Part shown: in pieces, positions 1 to 5,108 of the stretch
How positions within the stretch are numbered: position 1 is the stretch's first letter
How the letters are laid out: each line of letters opens with the position of its first letter
Assembly (NCBI GenBank): GCA_012522705.1
Contig: JAAYJY010000323.1
Location: forward strand, 1 to 5,108
Reading direction: 5' to 3'
From: Syntrophomonadaceae bacterium
Lineage (GTDB): Bacteria > Bacillota > Syntrophomonadia > Syntrophomonadales > Syntrophomonadaceae
Length of the DNA stretch: 5,108 bases
Notes under the pieces: model-generated
Database searches by the model: none
Told to the model about the DNA's origin: nothing
Seen by the model: the letters and a program-made list of their open reading frames with translations, nothing else
Translations under genes and position numbers: made by a program

Positions 1-184
1 ACTGGCCCCCGGATGTTCCCGAGGCTTCCATGGAGCCGATCTTGGTGGCCAGGTTGGCCCCGAAACCGATATACACACCGGCCAAAATCCCTAACAGGAA
101 CAGCTTGCCAAACGCCATTTCGGCTTTAGCCTTGCCGGCATTACATACTGCTGCGGCTATTTCCGCAGGAGACATAAAGTTCAT
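1..184 (-). CDS. Formate/nitrite transporter family protein (FocA/FdhC-like), N-terminal part
   Basis: Only the first 61 residues are present; the frame runs off the window edge. ATG at 184 is preceded by AAAGGTGA with a six-base spacer. The start MNFMSPAEIAAAVCNAGKAK matches the amphipathic N-terminal helix of FNT family channels, and residues about 25-50 form a hydrophobic first transmembrane helix (FLLGILAGVYIGFGANLAT) ending near a Gly/Ser-rich segment. FNT proteins are pentameric inner-membrane channels for formate, nitrite or hydrosulfide. Placement 42 bases after the NuoF-like gene of a formate dehydrogenase operon makes formate the likely substrate. Direction of transport (uptake or export) cannot be inferred. 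The short length seen limits certainty on subfamily. Confidence 0.85.
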   Translation of the reverse strand, partial: MNFMSPAEIAAAVCNAGKAKAEMAFGKLFLLGILAGVYIGFGANLATKIGSMEASGTSGGQ

Positions 185-190
185 AATACA

Positions 191-198
191 TCACCTTT
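191..198 (-). promoter_or_regulatory. Ribosome binding site of the FNT transporter gene
   Basis: AAAGGTGA with a six-base spacer precedes ATG at 184. The rest of the 42-base gap after the NuoF-like gene is A+T-rich and shows no hairpin or clear promoter, so the transporter is probably co-transcribed with the genes before it. Confidence 0.75.
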
Positions 199-226
199 CA
201 TCAATAAATAAAATGATTACTGTCTC

Positions 227-1450
227 CTAACCCAGCTTGGCGTTGAATTCAGGCCGGAAATGGGCCAGGGTGGTCAGCAACGGTGCCGGTGCCGCCTGGC
301 CCAGGCCGCACAGACAAGCCCGGGTCATCACTCTGCCCAACCGCTCCGACAGTTCAATGTCTTCGGCAGTGGCCAAACCTTGGTTTACCTTGCTGACAAT
401 TTCATGCATCCGCTTGGTACCCTCCCGACAGGGGGCGCACTTGCCGCAGGATTCATGTTCGAAGAACTTGGTGATCCGATCGATGACATCGACCAGATCG
501 GTGTCCTCGTCCATAACAAAAACTGCCCCGGAACCCAGGGTAGCGCCGACTGCGCCCATGGAGTCGAAATCGACCTGGGTGTCGAGCAGGCTCTCGGGTA
601 TGAACCCTCCCGAGGTTCCGCCAATCTGGACCGCCTTGAATTTCTTGCCGTCCTTGACGCCGCCGCCCATGCCAAACACTACGTCCCGGACGGTTACGTC
701 GGTAGGCAGTTCGAAGAAGGTCTTGTTGACTACATCGCCGGTCAGGGTAAACACCTTGGTACCCGGATATTTGGCAGCCCCTATGCTGCTATACCATTCC
801 GCCCCTTTATCGATGATGACCGGTATATTGGCGAATGTCCCCACGTTATTGACCACGGTGGGTTTGCCCCAAAGTCCTTCCACTCCCGGGAAGGGAGGTT
901 TGAAACGGGGTTCGCCGCGATGGCCTTCGATGGATTCGATCAGGGCGGTCTCCTCGCCGCACACGTAGGCCCCAGCGCCCATGCGCACCTCGATGTCGAA
1001 ATCCCCGAGGACGCCCGCCGCTTTAGCCTGGTCTATGGCCGTGTTAAGGACATCTACCACATAGGGATACTCGCCCCGGCAGTAAATAAAACCCTTGGTG
1101 GCTCCGATGGCATATCCGCAGATAGCCATGCCTTCCAACAGGTTATGGGGGTCGTTTTGCATGATGATGCGGTCCTTGTAGGTTCCGGGTTCGCCCTCGT
1201 CGGCGTTACAGACCACATACTTCTGGTCTGCCGGGGTGTTGTAACTGAAACCCCATTTCATGCCGGCATTGAAGCCAGCTCCGCCCCGCCCGCGCAGATT
1301 GGAGTTCCTGACTTCATCTATCACTGCCGCCTGCCCCATATCCCGGGCTTTGGCCAGTGACTGGTATCCCCCGACACCGATATAATCCTCGATTTTGAGT
1401 GGATCTATCTTTCCGTAATTGCGCAAAACAATGCGCATCTCTTCTGCCAC
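227..1450 (-). CDS. NuoF-like NADH-binding FMN/[4Fe-4S] subunit of formate dehydrogenase
   Basis: A 407-residue homologue of NuoF (51 kDa subunit), which exchanges electrons between NAD(H), FMN and Fe-S clusters. GTG at 1450 is chosen as start because AAGGAGGG lies six bases upstream; an ATG four codons further in is too far from it. Motifs in order: GRGGAGFNAGMKW at 54-66 (FMN/NADH loop), CNADEGEPGT at 81-90, GAGAYVCGEETAL at 158-170, and the [4Fe-4S] site ESCGKCAPCREG at 333-344 (Cys335, Cys338, Cys341), with the fourth ligand probably Cys381 in CLCGLGQ. It ends about 26 residues after that Cys, so it lacks both the N-terminal thioredoxin-like domain and the C-terminal ferredoxin domain found in longer HydB/HndC proteins. 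It follows the NuoE-like gene by 20 bases; together they would form the NADH module docking to FdhA in the cytoplasm. Whether the complex also uses ferredoxin cannot be judged here. Confidence 0.95.
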   Translation of the reverse strand: MAEEMRIVLRNYGKIDPLKIEDYIGVGGYQSLAKARDMGQAAVIDEVRNSNLRGRGGAGFNAGMKWGFSYNTPADQKYVVCNADEGEPGTYKDRIIMQNDPHNLLEGMAICGYAIGATKGFIYCRGEYPYVVDVLNTAIDQAKAAGVLGDFDIEVRMGAGAYVCGEETALIESIEGHRGEPRFKPPFPGVEGLWGKPTVVNNVGTFANIPVIIDKGAEWYSSIGAAKYPGTKVFTLTGDVVNKTFFELPTDVTVRDVVFGMGGGVKDGKKFKAVQIGGTSGGFIPESLLDTQVDFDSMGAVGATLGSGAVFVMDEDTDLVDVIDRITKFFEHESCGKCAPCREGTKRMHEIVSKVNQGLATAEDIELSERLGRVMTRACLCGLGQAAPAPLLTTLAHFRPEFNAKLG

Positions 1451-1456
1451 TGTATT

Positions 1457-1464
1457 CCCTCCTT
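1457..1464 (-). promoter_or_regulatory. Ribosome binding site deciding the NuoF-like GTG start
   Basis: AAGGAGGG sits six bases before GTG at 1450, in the 20-base gap after the NuoE-like gene. It supports GTG over the ATG at 1438. Confidence 0.85.
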
Positions 1465-1470
1465 TCTTGC

Positions 1471-1917
1471 TTATTTATAAGCTGCCAAGATATTACCGAC
1501 TTTTTCAGCGGTCATATCACCGTACGGTACACTGTTAATGGTTATAACCGGGGTCGCTTGACACTGACCCACACATTCCGTGAACTCCAAGGTGAATTTG
1601 CCGTCACCGGTAGTCTCACCCATCTTGATACCCAGTTCCTTTTCCAGCGCAGCCACTACTTTATCAGCGCCGGCTACATGGCAGGGAGCGCTCTCTCAGA
1701 TACGGATAACGATTTTGCCCCTCTTGCCCACCTTCAAATAGGAGTAGAACGTCGCCACCCCATAGGCCCTGGCCTTGGACATGTCGAAAGCATCGGCTGC
1801 TGCTACTACTGCCTCTTCCGGAATATAACTGTACTCTTTCTGTATAGCGTGGAAGGCCTCGATGATTCCGCCTGGCATGGTCTTATAAGCGCTGATTATC
1901 TCGTTGTAGTCTGCCAT
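1471..1917 (-). CDS. NuoE/HndA-like [2Fe-2S] subunit of NAD-linked formate dehydrogenase, probable selenoprotein (TGA read as Sec74)
   Basis: Read through one in-frame TGA this is a 148-residue protein, the normal size for NuoE-like (24 kDa) subunits, which carry one [2Fe-2S] cluster and partner a NuoF flavoprotein. The first 73 residues contain the helical N-terminal domain and the family motif GVATFYSYL at 53-61. After TGA the same frame continues with ESAPCHVAGADKVV, a thioredoxin-like fold, ECVGQC at 114-119, and a TAA stop. The four cluster ligands normally follow C-x4-C...C-x3-C; here they are residue 74 (TGA), Cys79, Cys115 and Cys119. ATG is preceded by a near-perfect AGGAGGTGA. No start with a ribosome binding site follows the TGA: GTG at 1656 has none and would lose two ligands. 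Selenocysteine is inferred from the codon position, the downstream stem-loop and the formate dehydrogenase context. A nonsense mutation or sequence error would make it a pseudogene instead. Confidence 0.82.
1666..1692 (-). promoter_or_regulatory. Candidate bacterial SECIS stem-loop just after the TGA
   Basis: On the mRNA strand, three bases (GAG) separate the UGA from a hairpin. The outer stem AGCGC (1692-1688) pairs with GCGCU (1670-1666), extended by a U-G wobble. After a symmetric CC/CC internal loop, the inner stem CUGC (1684-1681) pairs with GUAG (1677-1674), including one G-U pair, with a CAU loop. The apical loop lies about 18 bases past the UGA, within the range known for bacterial SECIS elements. 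The small loop does not show the usual G at its start unless the top pair opens. A competing helix pairs 1672-1678 with 1648-1654. This is a hand-drawn fold with no energy calculation. Confidence 0.5.
1696..1698 (-). other. In-frame TGA, candidate selenocysteine codon (Sec74)
   Basis: The minus strand reads CGT ATC TGA GAG AGC here, i.e. R-I-stop-E-S. In NuoE-like proteins the residue after this I/V is the first cysteine of the [2Fe-2S] site, with spacing of exactly four residues to the next cysteine (Cys79). TGA therefore replaces TGC or TGT at a metal-binding cysteine, the typical signature of selenocysteine. Both flanks keep the frame with no insertion or deletion. Confidence 0.75.
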
Positions 1918-1924
1918 CTTCTAA

Positions 1925-1933
1925 TCACCTCCT
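1925..1933 (-). promoter_or_regulatory. Strong ribosome binding site of the NuoE-like gene
   Basis: AGGAGGTGA matches the 16S rRNA 3' end over nine bases, with a seven-base spacer to ATG at 1917. It is the strongest such site in the window. A full-strength start here argues that the TGA-containing gene is still selected for translation. Confidence 0.9.
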
Positions 1934-1962
1934 GATTGGATGGATTTGTCTGTCAATTGTAG

Positions 1963-3171
1963 CTATTGGATAAAATCATTGGGACTTGACAATAAAACAT
2001 CTACTGCTTGTCCGGCCTCTATCCCGGGGCTGCCCGCCGGCATGTCGATCAAGGCGTTGCAGTCCACCAGGGAATGGATCATGCTTGGTTTCTGCCCGGG
2101 CAGGACGGTTACCTTCCAACCATCCTTCCACTCTACCCGGCCCCTGATGAAGCGGCGCGACCCCGTCTTCTTGTCATATCCGTTGGGGCAGCGGGCCTTC
2201 ACATAGGCCGCTTCCGGTCTTGACCCCTGCAGGGCCCGCAGAGCCGGAGCGGCAAAGAGTTGGAAACCTACCGCGCAGGCGGCCGGGTTTCCGGACAGAG
2301 CAAACAATAACTTGGAGCCCAGGGCGGCGGCGCCGGTATGGCTGCCAGGCTGCACCGGAACATCCCAGTACAGCAATTCCGCTCCCATTCGTTCCATCAG
2401 CAGGGAGGCTTCATGACCGGTTGGGGCGAAGGTGCCCCCGATCATGATCAGCACATCTGCTTCGGCCAGCAGTTGGGAAAATGCCTCCGGCGCCGGCGAA
2501 CCTGTTTCGCTGAAGATCCCCGATGCCGTTACCCGGCTTCCATTTTGGGCAACCATAGCGGTAAGCAATGGTATGTTGCAATCCCTGGTTTGTCCAGGTT
2601 CCGGCTGCATGTGCCACGGGATGATGTTGCGGCTGATACTGGCCAGGGCTACCCGCGGCTGGCGATAAACCGGCACCTGATCGTGGCCGAAGGCGGCCAA
2701 CAGGGCGACGGTCCCCGGGGTCAGCTGAGCGCCCCGGCTTGCCAGACTCTCGCCGGCTTTGAAATCTTCCCCGACGGATTTGATGTTATTACCGGTTTTA
2801 AACGGTTCCTGGGCCACCAACCGTCCTTCCTTTATGGTGGTCCGTTCTTGGGGAAACACTGCGGTCGTCCCCGGCGGCAGATCTCCCCCGGTGGACACCC
2901 GGCACGCATGCCCCGGCTCCAAACCGGCCAAGGGGTGATCACCCAGTAGAAAGCTGTCTTGCAGGGTATAGATACCATGGTCGCCACTGTCTCTGACCGC
3001 ATAGCCGTCAACGGCTGACTGCGGTCCGGCCGGCAGGTCGCTGTCCGCATTTATATCGGATCCGCAGACCCGTCCCCACGCCTCCAGTATGGAGACATCC
3101 TCGACCGGCAAAGGGCGGCATCTTTTCTTTATCAGTAATTGAGCCTCTTCAAGGCTTACTCCGAGTTTCAC
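1963..3171 (-). CDS. moeA: MoeA-family molybdenum cofactor insertase homologue with altered active site
   Basis: MoeA inserts molybdate into adenylylated molybdopterin. I chose the GTG start at 3171, giving 402 residues, because GGGGGA sits six bases upstream and the product then begins KLGVSLEEA as MoeA proteins do. An ATG at 3261 in the same frame would overlap the upstream gene by 77 bases and add 30 unrelated residues. Recognisable motifs are SAVDGYAVR at 52-60, STGGDLPPGTTAV at 93-105, GED at 134-136, GQTRDCN at 193-199 and SGNPAAC at 293-299. Length matches the family (about 400). Usual motifs of the molybdopterin-binding domain are altered: the STGDEL position reads SISRNI, the SGGVSVG-x2-D position reads IGGTFAPTGHEAS, the PGKP segment reads PGSH, and LPGNP reads LSGNP. 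The protein may be a specialised or non-catalytic MoeA paralogue acting with the adjacent molybdopterin-binding protein. Family assignment is firm; activity is uncertain. Confidence 0.9.
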   Translation of the reverse strand: MKLGVSLEEAQLLIKKRCRPLPVEDVSILEAWGRVCGSDINADSDLPAGPQSAVDGYAVRDSGDHGIYTLQDSFLLGDHPLAGLEPGHACRVSTGGDLPPGTTAVFPQERTTIKEGRLVAQEPFKTGNNIKSVGEDFKAGESLASRGAQLTPGTVALLAAFGHDQVPVYRQPRVALASISRNIIPWHMQPEPGQTRDCNIPLLTAMVAQNGSRVTASGIFSETGSPAPEAFSQLLAEADVLIMIGGTFAPTGHEASLLMERMGAELLYWDVPVQPGSHTGAAALGSKLLFALSGNPAACAVGFQLFAAPALRALQGSRPEAAYVKARCPNGYDKKTGSRRFIRGRVEWKDGWKVTVLPGQKPSMIHSLVDCNALIDMPAGSPGIEAGQAVDVLLSSPNDFIQ

Positions 3172-3177
3172 TTGCAA

Positions 3178-3183
3178 TCCCCC
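3178..3183 (-). promoter_or_regulatory. Ribosome binding site deciding the moeA GTG start
   Basis: GGGGGA lies two bases after the upstream stop codon and six bases before GTG at 3171. No comparable site precedes the in-frame ATG at 3261, which falls inside the upstream gene's cysteine-rich tail. Confidence 0.7.
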
Positions 3184-3184
3184 A

Positions 3185-4219
3185 TTATCGATCCCAACCG
3201 GCTTTGCCGAAGGGGCATTGTGGGAAGTGACAAATACTGCAATCCTCGCACAAACCGCCATGACCCATGGATACTATGCTATGGCGCAAGATCCGGTCCC
3301 CGGCAAAGATCCGGGGCAATAGCAGGTCCAGCGTCGTCTTGCGGCTGAATAGAGCCCCACCCGGTACTCCGCATATCGGCACGCGGCCCTGGTAGGCCAA
3401 CATGAATTGCGAACCAGGCAGGATGGGGGCTCCATAAAACACTACCTCCGCTCCCGAGTCCCTGATTCCCTGGGGAGTCGCATCATCGGCATCGACCGAC
3501 ATGCCCCCGGTCACTATGACCAATTGGGCGCCCTCGGCTACTGCGTTCTGGATCTCCCGGGATATGAGCTCCGAATCGTCAGGTACGATGACCTGACCCA
3601 TCCAGCGCCCCTGGAAGGGAGCTATCTTCTGTCTTATCACCCGGCCAAAACCATCCTTGATACGGCCACTGTTGACCTCGGTGCCGGTGGTTATCACCGT
3701 CACCCACAAGGGCAGGAAGGGCTTCACCGTCAACATGGAGTTCTTGCCGAAGAAGACTCGTTCCGCCTCCTCCATCAGACTGCCGGGGACGGCGATGGGT
3801 ACTACCCGGGTGCCGGCCACTGTCTGCCCTTCAGTTACGATCCGATCGTTATGCAAGGTGGCGAATACGATGGCATCAAGGTTGTTTAGCTGGTGGAGCT
3901 GCTCCACCTGAACCTTCAGGAGTCCATCGTGGCCGGCCCAGATATTGACCCTCCCCTGGTTGGGTTCGGTCAATTTGAGGCCCGGGCCTACGGCCAACCG
4001 GGCCAGGTGCAGGGCGGCTTCGTCCTCATGCACCATGTTTTCTTCGGGTTCCCATATATAGATGTGCTCCTTGCCCATATCCTTGAGCCGGGGCACATCC
4101 TTCTCGGAAATTACCTGTCCTTTACGGAAGGCCCGGTGTTTTATGCGGCCCGGCACAATCCTGGTCATATCGTATCCCAGCGTCAAGCCTATTGCTTCTT
4201 CTACCGGCACCTTGCGCAT
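3185..4219 (-). CDS. Molybdopterin-binding domain protein with C-terminal four-cysteine motif
   Basis: A 344-residue protein starting at ATG, with AGGAGGAG seven bases upstream. Residues about 170-300 carry a MoaB/MogA/MoeA-type molybdopterin-binding fold: TTGTEV at 177-182, TGGMSVDADDATP at 237-249 and GVPGGALF at 284-291. The first 165 residues are not a canonical MoeA N-terminus, and I do not recognise a named domain there. The C-terminus holds Cys324, Cys327, Cys330 and Cys335 (C-x2-C-x2-C-x4-C) followed by PFGK; this could bind zinc or an Fe-S cluster, which is inference. It lies 13 bases from both fdhA and the moeA-like gene, so a role in making or delivering the Mo/W cofactor of the formate dehydrogenase is likely. 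The exact reaction (adenylylation, metal insertion or chaperoning) cannot be read from the sequence. Confidence 0.85.
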   Translation of the reverse strand: MRKVPVEEAIGLTLGYDMTRIVPGRIKHRAFRKGQVISEKDVPRLKDMGKEHIYIWEPEENMVHEDEAALHLARLAVGPGLKLTEPNQGRVNIWAGHDGLLKVQVEQLHQLNNLDAIVFATLHNDRIVTEGQTVAGTRVVPIAVPGSLMEEAERVFFGKNSMLTVKPFLPLWVTVITTGTEVNSGRIKDGFGRVIRQKIAPFQGRWMGQVIVPDDSELISREIQNAVAEGAQLVIVTGGMSVDADDATPQGIRDSGAEVVFYGAPILPGSQFMLAYQGRVPICGVPGGALFSRKTTLDLLLPRIFAGDRILRHSIVSMGHGGLCEDCSICHFPQCPFGKAGWDR

Positions 4220-4226
4220 CTTCTGT

Positions 4227-4234
4227 CTCCTCCT
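4227..4234 (-). promoter_or_regulatory. Ribosome binding site overlapping the fdhA stop codon
   Basis: AGGAGGAG lies seven bases before the ATG at 4219, and its first two bases are the last two of the fdhA TAG stop (4235-4233). This fixes the start of the molybdopterin-binding protein and suggests translational coupling to fdhA. Confidence 0.85.
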
Positions 4235-5108
4235 ATCCGACCTTCTCGATCTTGACCGCAGCCACCTTGTATTCGCCGGTTCCGGTTATCGGATCCAGGT
4301 GATGGCTGGTCAATTCGTTGGTGGGAGTAGCGGCATGGTGGAATGACATCCATATGACTCCGGGCAGTACCCGGTCGGTTACTTTGACATGGGTCACAAC
4401 TTCGCCGCGTCTCGAAGTTACCTTGGCCTGACTGCCGGTCTCCAGTCCTAGTTTCTCAGCATCCAGGGGGTTAACCTCGGCCATCTCCTTGTCCCACACA
4501 CTGGCGATGCCCATGGAGTATGGGGTGGTGACGTTGTAGTGCTGCAGTATTCTGCCGGTGGACAGCAGGTACGGGTAATCCTCGTCGGGCATCTCGCCGG
4601 GCGGGATATGTTCCGAAGGCTGGAAGAGTCCCAGTCCCCGGGTGAACTTGCCGCCATGCAGGAAGGGCGTTCCCGGATGCTCCACTGAGGGGCAGGGCCA
4701 CTGCAGGCTGTTGTTTTCGTCCAGCCGGGCGTAGTTGATGCCCGCCATGGACGGGGACAGGGACGCCATCTCATCCCAGATGTCTTTGGGACTGTCGTAT
4801 TGCATGGGATATCCTACCCGGGTCGCCATCTGGCAAATGGTCTCCCAGTTGGCTTGGCCGGGGATGGGGTCGATGGCCTTGCGTACTCTCTGGACGCGGC
4901 GTTCGGTATTGCTGAAAGTCCCATCACATTCGGCAAAGCTGGCTGCCGGCAGCACTACATCAGCGTAGGCGGCGGTCTCAGTGAGGAACAGTTCCTGCAC
5001 CACCAGGAAATCCAGATTCTCCAGGGCGGCCTTGATGTGATTGGCATTGGGGTCAGTGAGCACCGGGTTCTCACCCAGGATATACATGGCTTTCACTTTG
5101 CCCTCGTG
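4233..5108 (-). CDS. fdhA: Formate dehydrogenase alpha subunit (molybdopterin oxidoreductase), C-terminal part
   Basis: The frame is open through the window edge, so only the last 291 residues are visible; it ends with TAG. This family oxidises formate to CO2, or the reverse, at a bis-molybdopterin Mo or W centre. Visible residues 5-95 are the end of the cofactor-binding core: an ILGENP motif near residues 10-15, then VVLPAASFAECDGTF near 51-65 and the NTERRVQ segment near 67-73, typical of FdhA/FdhF-type enzymes. Residues about 178-288 form the C-terminal dinucleotide-binding domain, with LLSTGR near 181-186, NPLDAEKLG near 213-221, and an FHHA...NELT stretch near 256-267. The catalytic Sec or Cys and any N-terminal ferredoxin-like domains lie outside the window, so selenocysteine use here cannot be seen. 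Its TAG stop overlaps the ribosome binding site of the next gene, so the two are probably translationally coupled. Family and substrate are assigned from motifs and from the transporter and NuoE/NuoF neighbours. Confidence 0.93.
   Translation of the reverse strand, partial: HEGKVKAMYILGENPVLTDPNANHIKAALENLDFLVVQELFLTETAAYADVVLPAASFAECDGTFSNTERRVQRVRKAIDPIPGQANWETICQMATRVGYPMQYDSPKDIWDEMASLSPSMAGINYARLDENNSLQWPCPSVEHPGTPFLHGGKFTRGLGLFQPSEHIPPGEMPDEDYPYLLSTGRILQHYNVTTPYSMGIASVWDKEMAEVNPLDAEKLGLETGSQAKVTSRRGEVVTHVKVTDRVLPGVIWMSFHHAATPTNELTSHHLDPITGTGEYKVAAVKIEKVG

Noticed and set aside
185..226. The gap between the NuoF-like and transporter genes as a terminator or promoter
   Set aside because: It is A+T-rich but has no inverted repeat followed by a T run, and no paired -35/-10 elements that I can support.
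260..1360. A 366-codon open frame on the plus strand opposite the NuoF-like gene
   Set aside because: It is the mirror of a strongly conserved gene with G+C-biased third positions, has no recognisable motif and no good ribosome binding site; long antisense frames are expected there.
1471..1656. The C-terminal NuoE fragment as an independent small gene starting at GTG 1656
   Set aside because: No ribosome binding site precedes it, and it would hold only the second pair of cluster ligands. Continuous translation through TGA explains the data better.
1399..1935. A 178-codon open frame on the plus strand across the NuoE-like gene
   Set aside because: No family resemblance, no operon context on that strand, and it covers a gene with clear motifs on the minus strand. 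It does not explain the TGA.
1918..1962. A TTGACA sequence on the minus strand in the gap before the NuoE-like gene, considered as a -35 promoter box
   Set aside because: At the proper distance the sequence is the ribosome binding site AGGAGGTGA, with no TATAAT-like -10 element.
3172..3261. A 30-residue N-terminal extension of the MoeA homologue from ATG 3261
   Set aside because: It overlaps the conserved cysteine tail of the upstream gene in another frame and lacks a ribosome binding site; GTG 3171 has one and matches family starts.

Overview
The window is one tightly packed, entirely minus-strand operon for NAD-linked formate metabolism. Strong AGGAGG-type ribosome binding sites, GTG starts, moderately high G+C and the gene set suggest an anaerobic Gram-positive bacterium of the Clostridia/Peptococcaceae type, such as an acetogen, syntroph or sulfate reducer. 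This placement is inference; nothing in the window fixes the genus.

Layout in the direction of transcription (high to low coordinates): (1) the C-terminal 291 codons of a molybdopterin formate dehydrogenase alpha subunit, cut by the window edge; (2) a 344-residue molybdopterin-binding-domain protein with a four-cysteine tail; (3) a MoeA-family molybdenum insertase homologue that has lost several usual active-site residues; (4) a NuoE/HndA-like [2Fe-2S] subunit whose reading frame holds an in-frame TGA exactly where the first cluster-ligand cysteine belongs; (5) a NuoF-like subunit with FMN, NADH and [4Fe-4S] motifs; (6) the first 61 residues of a formate/nitrite transporter (FocA/FdhC family), cut by the other window edge. 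Gaps are 13, 13, 45, 20 and 42 bases. I see no internal terminator or convincing promoter, and no gene-free stretch longer than 45 bases.

The genes fit one job. The transporter moves formate across the membrane. The Mo/W enzyme interconverts formate and CO2. The NuoE/NuoF pair passes electrons to or from NAD(H). The two cofactor proteins probably help load molybdenum or tungsten cofactor into the dehydrogenase.

The most notable observation is the NuoE-like gene. Read conventionally it is two fragments of 73 and 61 residues. Read through TGA it is a normal 148-residue protein with a U-x4-C...C-x3-C ligand set, and a stem-loop begins 3 bases after the TGA. I interpret this as a probable selenoprotein with selenocysteine as a [2Fe-2S] ligand. 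A nonsense mutation or base-call error is the main alternative.
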